Positions 39,480 through 45,438 of a stretch of 64,000 nt of DNA are shown in pieces; the stretch's first letter is position 1; every line of letters begins with the position of its first letter. Made by a program: the position numbers and the translations under genes. Source of the stretch: a virus; the IMG/VR virus record IMGVR_UViG_3300030107_007542, positions 129,779-193,778 of that record; one strand, 5' to 3'. The notes beneath the pieces are model-generated. The model was not told the DNA's origin, did no database searches, and saw only the letters and a list, made by a program, of their open reading frames with translations.

Positions 39480-39538
39480 TTACTTAGTGCCTTCCAAATA
39501 TAGATTATGCAGGCAGTTCCAATTAAAATCTCTAACAT
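39476..39538 (-). CDS. 20-residue membrane peptide within the array
   Basis: MLEILIGTACIIYIWKALSK, one hydrophobic helix with a basic end. Its ATG overlaps the end of the array gene at 39532 and its TGA overlaps the ATG of the next (ATGA). Confidence 0.5.
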   Translation of the reverse strand: MLEILIGTACIIYIWKALSK

Positions 39539-39696
39539 TCTATTACTTTCAAAAAGTGGGGGCTTTCCCAGCAGGACTTCGTGGGCCACTTGACCCAGAA
39601 ATGATTAGTTGTCTTGTCGTATTTTATCACGAGCCCAATCTTAGGAAGGGTAGTGGGTCCGACTTTGATTTGGACCAGATCGCCTTTGTTCGGCAT
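39532..39696 (-). CDS. GDLV-array protein
   Basis: 54 aa, the shortest member: MPNKGDLVQIKVGPTTLPKI, GLVIKYDKTTNHFWVKWPTK then SPHFLKVIEC. It gives the minimal family core: G-D-L-V, I-G-L-V-I, F-W-V-K-W, L-x-V-I. SD TAGGAG lies nine bases upstream of the ATG. Confidence 0.82.
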   Translation of the reverse strand: MPNKGDLVQIKVGPTTLPKIGLVIKYDKTTNHFWVKWPTKSCWESPHFLKVIEC

Positions 39697-39705
39697 CTTG
39701 TACTC

Positions 39706-40086
39706 CTAGTAGCAAATGTTAGTGGTAGGGTAAATATCCCAGAAGCCGCAACCGCGACTTTCAATGTCGGTGTCTTCCTCGCCAACTCTCACAAACTTGA
39801 TGTGTTCACTGGAGCTTTGTATTACCCCATCAACCTCAAACTGATATTCATCGGACTCCGCCTCCACAATGAACCTCTCAAGTGTTTGGATACACTCGTA
39901 GGAGTCGTACCACTTGACACCATCCCAGCGAATAAGCCAGGATTTCTCGTTTTCGTAGTTGCGCTCAAAGTAATCGGCATCCTTGAATACCAAGGCTTGC
40001 GCTGCGGCATTTTGCGAACACGCGAGCGTCAAAAAGGGTGTTAGATGTTTACTGATTGCTAGAACAACTTGAGAGCGATAGCCCAT
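39706..40086 (-). CDS. Conserved phage protein (MGYRSQV type)
   Basis: 126 aa. The start MGYRSQVVLAISKHLTPFLT and KSWLIRWDGVKWYDSYECIQ, then EYQFEVDGVIQSSSEHIKFV are characteristic of a small protein found in many phages and some bacteria, always beginning M-G-Y-R-S. Function unknown. It interrupts the GDLV array and starts the transcript from the 40109 promoter, with SD GGAGG. Confidence 0.8.
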   Translation of the reverse strand: MGYRSQVVLAISKHLTPFLTLACSQNAAAQALVFKDADYFERNYENEKSWLIRWDGVKWYDSYECIQTLERFIVEAESDEYQFEVDGVIQSSSEHIKFVRVGEEDTDIESRGCGFWDIYPTTNICY

Positions 40087-40108
40087 TACATACCTCCATT
40101 GTGACTAC

Positions 40109-40137
40109 AGTATACCACCGAATGCGGCTCTTGTCAA
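40109..40137 (-). promoter_or_regulatory. Sigma-70-type promoter inside the array
   Basis: Minus strand TTGACA, 17-bp spacer, TATACT, then GTCACAATGGAGG. Confidence 0.93.
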
Positions 40138-40140
40138 CAG

Positions 40141-40344
40141 TTATTCTGCAATCTGAAAGTCGTAGGGCTCGTGCGGAATGATGGAGAGGGCTTCGCGCCT
40201 TTCCCATGAATCCCGGTGCGGGGCCAAGTCATCTTCCCACTGCACACACAACTGCTGAAATGGTGTCTCCACCTCATAGCTGCTATCAATTACGGTTCCA
40301 ACCGAACCTGTCCCAAAGTGTTGTACTTTATCGCCAATATCCAT
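40141..40344 (-). CDS. GDLV-array protein (GDKV variant)
   Basis: 67 aa: MDIGDKVQHFGTGSVGTVID, PFQQLCVQWEDDLAPHRDSW, ERREALSIIPHEPYD. Retains I-G-D-x-V, G-T-V-I and C-V-Q-W. Followed by the 40109 promoter, hence no E-x-R end. Confidence 0.8.
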   Translation of the reverse strand: MDIGDKVQHFGTGSVGTVIDSSYEVETPFQQLCVQWEDDLAPHRDSWERREALSIIPHEPYDFQIAE

Positions 40345-40346
40345 TT

Positions 40347-40538
40347 CTAGTTTCCTTTCTTTACTAGATGTAGTTCTTCTTCATAAGCCCAATAAGGCTC
40401 TGTGTTATCCATGAACAACACCCACCACGCGGGGTCGCCGTCCCAGTTTTCTTTACAATCGTCGTCATTATAATATTGTAGTTTACGAAGCGTAAGCCCT
40501 GTTGAGCCTCCGTACCGTACCAAATCACCGGTTTTCAT
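40347..40538 (-). CDS. GDLV-array protein
   Basis: 63 aa: MKTGDLVRYGGSTGLTLRKL, QYYNDDDCKENWDGDPAWWV, LFMDNTEPYWAYEEELHLVK. Consensus start and aromatic-rich strands. Confidence 0.85.
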   Translation of the reverse strand: MKTGDLVRYGGSTGLTLRKLQYYNDDDCKENWDGDPAWWVLFMDNTEPYWAYEEELHLVKKGN

Positions 40539-40731
40539 TTGCTACCTCCACATACTCTTCGCCTACAATGAAGTTTTCCCCATCACCGTGGAGTTCTATA
40601 CGGTTGGCTTTGTGCGAGTGTCGCCGCGGCTGGATAATGCGAACAACCACACCAGCCAAAGAGCCAGCTTCAGGTCCTCTGCTCCACTCTGAAGCGTACT
40701 TTGTCCAAACTGCCAAATCACCAGTTTTCAT
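40525..40731 (-). CDS. GDLV-array protein
   Basis: 68 aa: MKTGDLAVWTKYASEWSRGP, SLAGVVVRIIQPRRHSHKAN, then FIVGEEYVEVANENR. The C-terminal VEVANENR encodes GGAGGTAGCAAATGAAAAC, the next SD and ATG. Confidence 0.86.
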   Translation of the reverse strand: MKTGDLAVWTKYASEWSRGPEAGSLAGVVVRIIQPRRHSHKANRIELHGDGENFIVGEEYVEVANENR

Positions 40732-40912
40732 TTACAACCTCAAGGTCTGTCGAGCGAGTTGAATAGGGAATCTCGTCGCGGGCGAATTGCACCGTGACGA
40801 GGTGGTACGTCTCGCAGAGAAGCTCCACATTCATAACAACCCCAAGAGGACGATCCTCCAAAGGAGTTCCCCACGCTTCGGGGGAGAATGTTACTAGGTC
40901 ACCGATTTTCAT
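40718..40912 (-). CDS. GDLV-array protein
   Basis: 64 aa: MKIGDLVTFSPEAWGTPLED, RPLGVVMNVELLCETYHLVT, VQFARDEIPYSTRSTDLEVV then NENW. Consensus member with a 14-base downstream overlap. Confidence 0.87.
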   Translation of the reverse strand: MKIGDLVTFSPEAWGTPLEDRPLGVVMNVELLCETYHLVTVQFARDEIPYSTRSTDLEVVNENW

Positions 40913-41094
40913 ATTTTACTTACCACCCTCAAACAACGCTTGCTCCACCAACCTTCATTACCAGCAGTGTGCCAGACAACATAATAATGGTCCTCGGACT
41001 CCGCGTGGTCGGCCCTTGTAATTGTTCCCAGTTCGTTGGGGTCGAGCTTATTGCCGCACGAGTCTACATATTCTACCAAATCACCGACGTTCAT
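40909..41094 (-). CDS. GDLV-array protein
   Basis: 61 aa: MNVGDLVEYVDSCGNKLDPN, ELGTITRADHAESEDHYYVV, WHTAGNEGWWSKRCLRVVSK. Starts inside the last 14 bases of the 40-residue membrane protein. Confidence 0.86.
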   Translation of the reverse strand: MNVGDLVEYVDSCGNKLDPNELGTITRADHAESEDHYYVVWHTAGNEGWWSKRCLRVVSKI

Positions 41095-41203
41095 TTCTTT
41101 TCCTGATTATAGATTCATATTCTAGAAGAGCCAGAGCAAAAATGGCGACACCAAGCATCACCCCTTCTTCTGCCCATTGCTTAAACCGGGATGTAATATT
41201 CAT
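41081..41203 (-). CDS. 40-residue membrane protein within the array
   Basis: MNITSRFKQWAEEGVMLGVA then IFALALLEYESIIRKRNERR. One membrane helix with a basic C-terminus. The terminal N-E-R-R is encoded by the SD/start region of the next array gene, the same overlap geometry that GDLV members use. Confidence 0.6.
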   Translation of the reverse strand: MNITSRFKQWAEEGVMLGVAIFALALLEYESIIRKRNERR

Positions 41204-41384
41204 TTTCAAGCTTCTCCAGCTCAAAAGACAGGGCTATGATAGTGTGCCCCGTAAAGGTTTGTACTTCATAATGAAAGCCTTGTCTGTAAGTGTTGCCTTC
41301 GACATACCGGACAATTATGCCCTTATGCCCGTGGAACGTATCGTCGGTTGCTCTGAACCGTACTAGATCTCCTACCTTCATCAT
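41181..41384 (-). CDS. GDLV-array protein (first member of the main array)
   Basis: 67 aa: MMKVGDLVRFRATDDTFHGH, KGIIVRYVEGNTYRQGFHYE, VQTFTGHTIIALSFELEKLE. It is only seven bases after the expected -10 element of the promoter at 41391, so the transcript may be nearly leaderless. Confidence 0.85.
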   Translation of the reverse strand: MMKVGDLVRFRATDDTFHGHKGIIVRYVEGNTYRQGFHYEVQTFTGHTIIALSFELEKLENEYYIPV

Positions 41385-41390
41385 ACTTAC

Positions 41391-41419
41391 AGCATAGCAC
41401 GGCTAGGGGGCGCTGTCAA
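41391..41419 (-). promoter_or_regulatory. Sigma-70-type promoter heading the main array
   Basis: Minus strand TTGACA, 17-bp spacer, TATGCT, followed by GTAAGTATGATG. Confidence 0.92.
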
Positions 41420-41440
41420 GAGGCAATCTCGTATGTTCAC

Positions 41441-41578
41441 TTAGTCAGTGACGGTACCAACCACAGTAGAAACCAGTGTCTCAATCTTCATGATGAGTTT
41501 GCCAGCCGTATGAGGATTTTTGGTCGCCCACCATACTGACAAAACTACAATCAAAAGTATTACTAATAAATCTCTCAT
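41441..41578 (-). CDS. 45-residue membrane protein
   Basis: MRDLLVILLIVVLSVWWATK then NPHTAGKLIMKIETLVSTVV and GTVTD. One strong N-terminal transmembrane helix. ATG overlaps the upstream TAA (TAATG), so translation is coupled. Confidence 0.6.
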   Translation of the reverse strand: MRDLLVILLIVVLSVWWATKNPHTAGKLIMKIETLVSTVVGTVTD

Positions 41579-41763
41579 TACAAACTATCTTTCTTATCCC
41601 ACTTATAGAGCCAAGCATCTTCACACTTTCCTCTGTGGCCCAATCGTTCGATACAATCTGTATTATGGCGGCTGATGTTCCTACAGCGTCTCAGTTCCCC
41701 ACCCGGAAGGCGGGTCAGGATCTTCGTTATGAGATTGTTCAGTTTTTTCTTCACATCTTTCAT
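41578..41763 (-). CDS. Small basic Cys-containing protein
   Basis: 61 aa, MKDVKKKLNNLITKILTRLP, then RRCRNISRHNTDCIERLGHR and GKCEDAWLYKWDKKDSL. The Cys/His spacing (C, C, G-H-x-G-K-C) suggests a small zinc site. Overlaps the gene at 41681 by 83 bases, so it is less secure than its neighbours. Confidence 0.5.
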   Translation of the reverse strand: MKDVKKKLNNLITKILTRLPGGELRRCRNISRHNTDCIERLGHRGKCEDAWLYKWDKKDSL

Positions 41764-41926
41764 AATGTTTGGCCTCGACGAGAATCCGACGGTTGGCTCC
41801 CATCGGCTCTATTTCTATATAGCCGTCAAGCTGCAAAGCCGTAACTTTACTTATTCCCACGGGCACACCCATTTCTCTAGCGAGAATGGGGGTGATCATA
41901 TCGCCCAACTTAAACTTGAAACTCAT
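41681..41926 (-). CDS. GDLV-family protein (GDMI variant)
   Basis: 81 aa from ATG 41926: MSFKFKLGDMITPILAREMG, VPVGISKVTALQLDGYIEIE, NRRILVEAKHYERCEEKTEQ. The start follows L-G-D-M-I, with a longer charged tail than array members. Confidence 0.6.
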   Translation of the reverse strand: MSFKFKLGDMITPILAREMGVPVGISKVTALQLDGYIEIEPMGANRRILVEAKHYERCEEKTEQSHNEDPDPPSGWGTETL

Positions 41927-42213
41927 ACCGGCTCCACATGTCGCCACGCATCCGGCCACATCCAACACACTGTTCCCTCAATAGAGACTTCCCGTACATT
42001 GAAGAAGCCTCCGTAGTAACTGGGGTCTGCCATTTTTTTCTGCCCTAAATAAATCATTAGAGGTTGCCCAAGTTGGACCCACTTTAGGGTCTGGTTTTTA
42101 TGGGGGGTGCTGGTGTCGAGCCAGCACTCATCCCCGCTGTCGCGTAAATACTTATAAATTCGTGGCTCCTTGAATCTCAGGAGCATTCCTGGTTTTAGTT
42201 CGCTTACTTTCAT
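41923..42213 (-). CDS. GDLV-like protein (PGMLL variant)
   Basis: 96 aa from ATG 42213: MKVSELKPGMLLRFKEPRIY, KYLRDSGDECWLDTSTPHKN, VQLGQPLMIYLGQKKMADPS. The strand order resembles the GDLV family with P-G-M-L-L replacing G-D-L-V. Overlaps the membrane-protein gene upstream by 62 bases; promoter at 42284. Confidence 0.6.
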   Translation of the reverse strand: MKVSELKPGMLLRFKEPRIYKYLRDSGDECWLDTSTPHKNQTLKWVQLGQPLMIYLGQKKMADPSYYGGFFNVREVSIEGTVCWMWPDAWRHVEPV

Positions 42214-42532
42214 TTTCGAAACATTTCTCCGCATATGCAGTGTCGTAGAGCTTTGTCACCTTCTGTCTTAGCTCACTCTCTGTAGTATGCCATACGGCGA
42301 GGGTGCTGTCAAGACTTTTTTTGTCCAGTTCACCGCGCTCGTATCTTTCTATCATTTGATCAGCGCCAAAGCGGAGGATTTCCCGAAGCTTCTGAGTCTC
42401 CATTATCTCGGCGAAATACTGGAGGCATGTCTCTTCGTTTCTTTCCTGGGCTAGCGGCAAGGATGTATAAACACATAAGACACCAACCAAGCATAGCAAG
42501 AACAAACACCATTCCTTTCTAATTAGTTTCAT
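42152..42532 (-). CDS. Exported or membrane-anchored helical protein
   Basis: 126 aa. Residues 8-25 (WCLFLLCLVGVLCVYTSLPL) form a signal/anchor, followed by helices (TCLQYFAEIMETQKLREILR, MIERYERGELDKKSL). Contains the 42284 promoter within its coding sequence. No family recognised. Confidence 0.6.
   Translation of the reverse strand: MKLIRKEWCLFLLCLVGVLCVYTSLPLAQERNEETCLQYFAEIMETQKLREILRFGADQMIERYERGELDKKSLDSTLAVWHTTESELRQKVTKLYDTAYAEKCFENESKRTKTRNAPEIQGATNL
42284..42312 (-). promoter_or_regulatory. Sigma-70-type promoter inside a gene
   Basis: Minus strand TTGACA, 17-bp spacer, CATACT, within 42152; would drive 41923 and downstream genes. Confidence 0.8.
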
Positions 42533-42756
42533 GATTCCCCGTATTCATCAAGAGATCGCAAGGGTGTTTCCACTTTGTCCCAATAGTCCTGATTGGTGTA
42601 TCGCGTTTCACCCACGGTTTCTGGGTAGGAAGAATCAAGAACAATGACCACTTCGCACACTTCAGCCCCGCTATTAGTAGTGTGTGTCATGACTACAATA
42701 CCAAATCTACACGGATCTTGCTGGTATTGAACCAGATCGCCAACTTGAAGTTCCAC
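42529..42756 (-). CDS. GDLV-family protein
   Basis: 75 aa: MELQVGDLVQYQQDPCRFGI, VVMTHTTNSGAEVCEVVIVL, YTNQDYWDKVETPLRSLDEY. Clear family start, separated from the main array by about 1 kb. ATGA overlap with the gene downstream. Confidence 0.82.
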   Translation of the reverse strand: MELQVGDLVQYQQDPCRFGIVVMTHTTNSGAEVCEVVIVLDSSYPETVGETRYTNQDYWDKVETPLRSLDEYGES

Positions 42757-42782
42757 GTACTAACTAGTAGAGGACTCCCCAC

Positions 42783-43214
42783 TTACCACCAAACTGTAAC
42801 GCTGTGGCTGTCACCATAATCTGTGGTCACCACCAAGTCAAACGTGTAGGATGAATAGCAATGATAGTAGCCGCTCTCAAACATACGATACCACTCTCCG
42901 TAGTACCCTTGATTAGTCCAAAACCAATCCCATGTGTCGATATAAAATCCTACCTCTAATTCATCTGGATAATAAAAATACGAGGAGCCCGTGTATATCT
43001 CTATATACCATCTAGACTCATTTGAATAAGAGTCGTATTCACATTCAATGTAATAATCATCTATCCAAACATCACTGCTCCCATGATGGTGGCCTCCTTG
43101 AGACTCGTGGTAGTAGCCCGAATCACCGTGTGAATGGTTCCTGGGGGTTGGTTCCACCACATAAATACACCCTGTCAGGCTAAACAACAGAAGAAGAAAG
43201 AGATTTTTATTCAT
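42783..43214 (-). CDS. Tyr/Trp/His-rich lipoprotein
   Basis: 143 aa. MNKNLFLLLLFSLTGCIYVV is a lipoprotein signal (Cys16). The mature part opens with HSHGDSGYYHESQGGHHHGS, possibly metal-binding, and is then very aromatic (ESRWYIEIYTGSSYFYYPDE). DVWIDDYYIE resembles DVWIDSFEQP in the VWA lipoprotein at 52052, hinting at related secreted modules. Outer- or inner-membrane anchored; function unknown. Confidence 0.75.
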   Translation of the reverse strand: MNKNLFLLLLFSLTGCIYVVEPTPRNHSHGDSGYYHESQGGHHHGSSDVWIDDYYIECEYDSYSNESRWYIEIYTGSSYFYYPDELEVGFYIDTWDWFWTNQGYYGEWYRMFESGYYHCYSSYTFDLVVTTDYGDSHSVTVWW

Positions 43215-43509
43215 GCGGAGGTACCGCGATCACCCCAGGGGGCACTTCGCCCTCGACCATTCCGCCGTGCTTTACGATAACATTCGTAACAACATCGACA
43301 GGAACAAAGCCGTAGACGGTGCCGGTGGGGTCGTCTTGGTCTTCGGCCCAGGGCAAAATCAACGCTTCCGTCTGAGACGGAAAGCCAACTTCTACCAAAC
43401 TATATTTCTGTGCCGCGTCTTTGCGCGGGTCGCAATAGGCTCCATCGTGAGCCTGGACAGACATATTAAATCCATCGGCGCAAACAACCATCTTATTTCT
43501 TTTGAACAT
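43207..43509 (-). CDS. Conserved phage protein of unknown function
   Basis: 100 aa. MVVCADGFNMSVQAHDGAYC followed by YSLVEVGFPSQTEALILPWA, then GTVYGFVPVDVVTNVIVKHG is a widely conserved phage sequence type (C-A-D-G-F-x-M-S-V-Q-A, V-E-V-G-F-P-S, K-H-G-G). Function unknown. SD AAGGAGAG precedes the ATG. Confidence 0.8.
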   Translation of the reverse strand: MFKRNKMVVCADGFNMSVQAHDGAYCDPRKDAAQKYSLVEVGFPSQTEALILPWAEDQDDPTGTVYGFVPVDVVTNVIVKHGGMVEGEVPPGVIAVPPHE

Positions 43510-43600
43510 TTTCTCTCCTTAAAATTGGTAGTGGGCAGCGGTGCCAGGGGGATCCCCCCACAACATGCTCCAATTGTTCCTCGGTCAATTGGCCCGAAAT

Positions 43601-43677
43601 TGGTAGGGCAGGCGGGACTTGAACCCGCGACCGGCGCTTTATAAGAACGCTACTCTGACCTCCTGAGTTACTGCCCC
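43601..43677 (-). tRNA. tRNA-Ile (TAT)
   Basis: Acceptor GGGGCAG/CTGCCCT, anticodon stem GCGTT/AGCGC with loop CTTATAA (anticodon TAT), T loop TTCAAGT, discriminator A and encoded CCA. Reads the rare codon AUA directly without the lysidine-modified CAT tRNA. Confidence 0.92.
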
Positions 43678-43732
43678 GCACTATGCGGTAGTAGGTCATT
43701 GTGAGTATCCTCCTAAGTTCGTGAAGCACCGT

Positions 43733-43954
43733 CTAACTCTTGTTCTTTTTACCCCGATAAGTGCGCTGTGGCGGGGGCCAACAAATCTTTAGTTCGATCA
43801 GCTCGGTAGCGGTTTGCTGGAACCAGTCATCCATGTGTCTGATGTGGTGCCTGTCAATCAAAAACTGCCACGCTGCTTGGATGATCCGATGATCATCGTA
43901 TTCTATGATTCCTTCCGCGATATCGCGGGCTTCTCTAAAGGTCATGCCTTTCAT
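43733..43954 (-). CDS. Conserved small phage protein (AWQxLID type)
   Basis: 73 aa: MKGMTFREARDIAEGIIEYD, IIQAAWQFLIDRHHIRHMDD, WFQQTATELIELKICWPPPQ. The Q-A-A-W-Q-F-L-I-D ... W-F-x-x-T-A-x-x-L-I motif is widespread in marine phages; function unknown. Transcribed from 43961, ahead of tRNA-Ile. Confidence 0.8.
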   Translation of the reverse strand: MKGMTFREARDIAEGIIEYDDHRIIQAAWQFLIDRHHIRHMDDWFQQTATELIELKICWPPPQRTYRGKKNKS

Positions 43955-43960
43955 TATTCT

Positions 43961-43989
43961 ATTCTACATCCTTGTGCGCACTTCGTCAA
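43961..43989 (-). promoter_or_regulatory. Sigma-70-type promoter inside a gene end
   Basis: Minus strand TTGACG, 17-bp spacer, TAGAAT, within the last codons of 43964. Confidence 0.75.
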
Positions 43990-44125
43990 GTGCTTTTTTA
44001 AAAATTAAACGTATAAATTTCTCCGAGGCTTTCAAATCTCGAATTCCTTCAACTTCCTGTAACATCTCAAGTACCACTTCAATGCTGTTTTCTTCCAAAT
44101 TTACATAAGTGCGTCTGGGTAGCAT
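43964..44125 (-). CDS. Small helical protein
   Basis: 53 aa: MLPRRTYVNLEENSIEVVLE, MLQEVEGIRDLKASEKFIRL, IFKKALDEVRTRM. SD AGGAGG six bases upstream. Follows tRNA-Leu. No family recognised. Confidence 0.6.
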   Translation of the reverse strand: MLPRRTYVNLEENSIEVVLEMLQEVEGIRDLKASEKFIRLIFKKALDEVRTRM

Positions 44126-44140
44126 GTTCTCCTCCTAGTT

Positions 44141-44226
44141 TGGTAGCGCGAGCGGGACTCGAACCCGCAAGGTCTAAGACCGGCAGATTTTAAGTCTGCT
44201 GTGTATACCGATTCCACCACCGCGCC
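44141..44226 (-). tRNA. tRNA-Leu (TAA)
   Basis: Acceptor GGCGCGG/TCGCGCT with terminal wobbles, typical TGGTGGAATCGGTA D arm, anticodon stem GCAGA/TCTGC with loop CTTAAAA (anticodon TAA), a long class II variable arm, T arm GCGGG-TTCGAGT-CCCGC, discriminator A, encoded CCA. Confidence 0.95.
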
Positions 44227-44234
44227 GCTTGTTC

Positions 44235-44339
44235 TCATTTATTTCTGGGGTCTTTGCCTAATTGAATCTGATAAAATGCGTAGGCCGAAACACCAGCCGC
44301 GCACAACATTAGTCCAACAATTTCAATAAAATCTATCAT
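44235..44339 (-). CDS. 34-residue membrane protein
   Basis: MIDFIEIVGLMLCAAGVSAY then AFYQIQLGKDPRNK. One transmembrane helix with a charged end. ATG overlaps the upstream TGA (ATGA). Confidence 0.6.
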   Translation of the reverse strand: MIDFIEIVGLMLCAAGVSAYAFYQIQLGKDPRNK

Positions 44340-44428
44340 CGTCTCTTCTTCATAGGCCGACACGATAGCCAAAAGGCCAATCCTATCGAGCCCACAATGC
44401 TCACAAAATATACTAAGTTCCAAATCAT
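44336..44428 (-). CDS. 30-residue membrane protein
   Basis: MIWNLVYFVSIVGSIGLAFW then LSCRPMKKRR. Single transmembrane helix with a basic end. Lies between tRNA-Lys and the 34-residue membrane protein, to which it is coupled. SD-like GGTGG is only weak. Confidence 0.5.
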   Translation of the reverse strand: MIWNLVYFVSIVGSIGLAFWLSCRPMKKRR

Positions 44429-44437
44429 AATTAAAGG

Positions 44438-44513
44438 TGGTGAGCCGTCAGGGACTCGAACCCTGAACCTAAAGATTAAAAGTCTTTTGCTCTGCCTGTT
44501 GAGCTAACGGCCC
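44438..44513 (-). tRNA. tRNA-Lys (TTT)
   Basis: Acceptor GGGCCGT/ACGGCTC (one G-T), D arm AGCTCAACAGGCAGAGC, anticodon stem AAAGA/TCTTT with loop CTTTTAA (anticodon TTT), T arm CAGGG-TTCGAGT-CCCTG, discriminator A, encoded CCA. Directly behind the promoter at 44537. Confidence 0.95.
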
Positions 44514-44536
44514 TCTGAAACCTCCATCGTGCTTAT

Positions 44537-44565
44537 AGCATAGCACAGAAGTGGGGTGCTGTCAA
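44537..44565 (-). promoter_or_regulatory. Sigma-70-type promoter for the tRNA-Lys unit
   Basis: Minus strand TTGACA, 17-bp spacer, TATGCT, then AAGCACGATGGAGG; the -35 overlaps the end of 44562. Confidence 0.92.
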
Positions 44566-44801
44566 CGCCTTCCTTTCAAACCGCGAGTCAGCCACACAGG
44601 CCCCCACCCCAATAGCAGGATGAGCATAACAATACCAAAGCCCGTCTCGTATGTAACATACGCATCGAGCCGCAAGTCATTTACGACTTGGGTCATTACG
44701 ACACTATTGATAATCACATAAGCACCCATTGCGGCTAGTAAAACTAGGCACATAAATACGTCAATACAACGCATTAAAAATCTCTTCATTCGTTCATACA
44801 T
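44562..44801 (-). CDS. Two-helix membrane protein
   Basis: 79 aa: transmembrane segments CIDVFMCLVLLAAMGAYVII and ETGFGIVMLILLLGWGPVWL joined by a short polar loop, with basic ends (MYERMKRFLMR; TRGLKGRR). Resembles small phage holin or superinfection-exclusion proteins in size, without recognisable family. Confidence 0.65.
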   Translation of the reverse strand: MYERMKRFLMRCIDVFMCLVLLAAMGAYVIINSVVMTQVVNDLRLDAYVTYETGFGIVMLILLLGWGPVWLTRGLKGRR

Positions 44802-44818
44802 AATTTATTCCTTTTGCT

Positions 44819-45181
44819 CTACTGAGCATAATGTGTTTTAAGCCAGCGATTGATCATCCCCACCACATGATCGTAGCGAGGGTCATCGCCGGGGTCGTCT
44901 AACAAAAGCTCCCGCGCTTCTTCAATCACATGAATCTGCGGTAGGGGGATTGCCATGTCGAGCCTAAGTGCATCATTATGCACCGCAAAGTGCATAAAGG
45001 TTTCGCCGCGGCGACGTACATAACGATCAGAATTCTGCCACTCCCACTTATAGCCTAGATGCCAGAGAGTGTTCCAAATCTCTTCCCACTCTTCAATGGC
45101 CGCGGGACTCCAACTAAAATTTCGAAGCCCGGTTCGGTTCGGGTAAGGGTCCGCTACCATTTCTTCCAAAGTTGCTATCAC
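44819..45181 (-). CDS. Soluble protein of unknown function
   Basis: 120 aa, MIATLEEMVADPYPNRTGLR, then SWSPAAIEEWEEIWNTLWHL and GETFMHFAVHNDALRLDMAI. Acidic/aromatic alpha-beta protein. Overlaps the upstream stop by 4 bases. No family recognised. Confidence 0.6.
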   Translation of the reverse strand: MIATLEEMVADPYPNRTGLRNFSWSPAAIEEWEEIWNTLWHLGYKWEWQNSDRYVRRRGETFMHFAVHNDALRLDMAIPLPQIHVIEEARELLLDDPGDDPRYDHVVGMINRWLKTHYAQ

Positions 45182-45438
45182 TTTTTCCTCACAAGTTTAA
45201 TCTGGTTCTTTGTCATCTCGACCTGCCCATTTCCACGGCGGAAATAGTACGAATCCACACTTCCTGGCTTTTCAAACCAGTGAACCGTGAACCATGGTTG
45301 GGGATCCTCAAGATCACGGTATCGTCCGTACGCTTTTGTATCCATTGTGGGGCCTCTGACAATCATGCCAAAGCCCTTTCCATATTTGCTGCTCCGCGCC
45401 TCTACTAGAGCGCCCGGAATGTATCTAGCTCTTGCCAC
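45178..45438 (-). CDS. GDLV-like protein (PGALV variant)
   Basis: 86 aa from a GTG at 45438: MARARYIPGALVEARSSKYG, KGFGMIVRGPTMDTKAYGRY, PQPWFTVHWFEKPGSVDSYY. The G-A-L-V, G-M-I-V and W-F-x-V-x-W-F strands follow the family order. SD GGAGG five bases before the start comes from the 45461 promoter cassette. Confidence 0.72.
   Translation of the reverse strand: MARARYIPGALVEARSSKYGKGFGMIVRGPTMDTKAYGRYRDLEDPQPWFTVHWFEKPGSVDSYYFRRGNGQVEMTKNQIKLVRKK

Noticed and set aside
36428-40912. The conserved C-terminal E-V-(I/V)-S-E-G-R peptide as a functional degron or binding motif.
   Set aside because: It is explained by the overlapping SD and start of the next gene and is absent where no array gene follows.
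36238-41384. The regular repeat of similar short units as a CRISPR array.
   Set aside because: The units are 185-240 bp coding genes with divergent sequence, not short identical repeats with spacers; no cas genes are present. The Cas4-like gene at 1131 is a RecB-type phage nuclease without CRISPR context.
43510-43600. Frame between tRNA-Ile and the 43207 gene reads QLTEEQLEHVVGGSPWHRC, like a double-glycine bacteriocin leader.
   Set aside because: It has no ATG outside the tRNA gene and no SD. The GG comes from a G run forming a GGGGGATCCCCC palindrome, and no exporter or modification gene is nearby. More likely chance.
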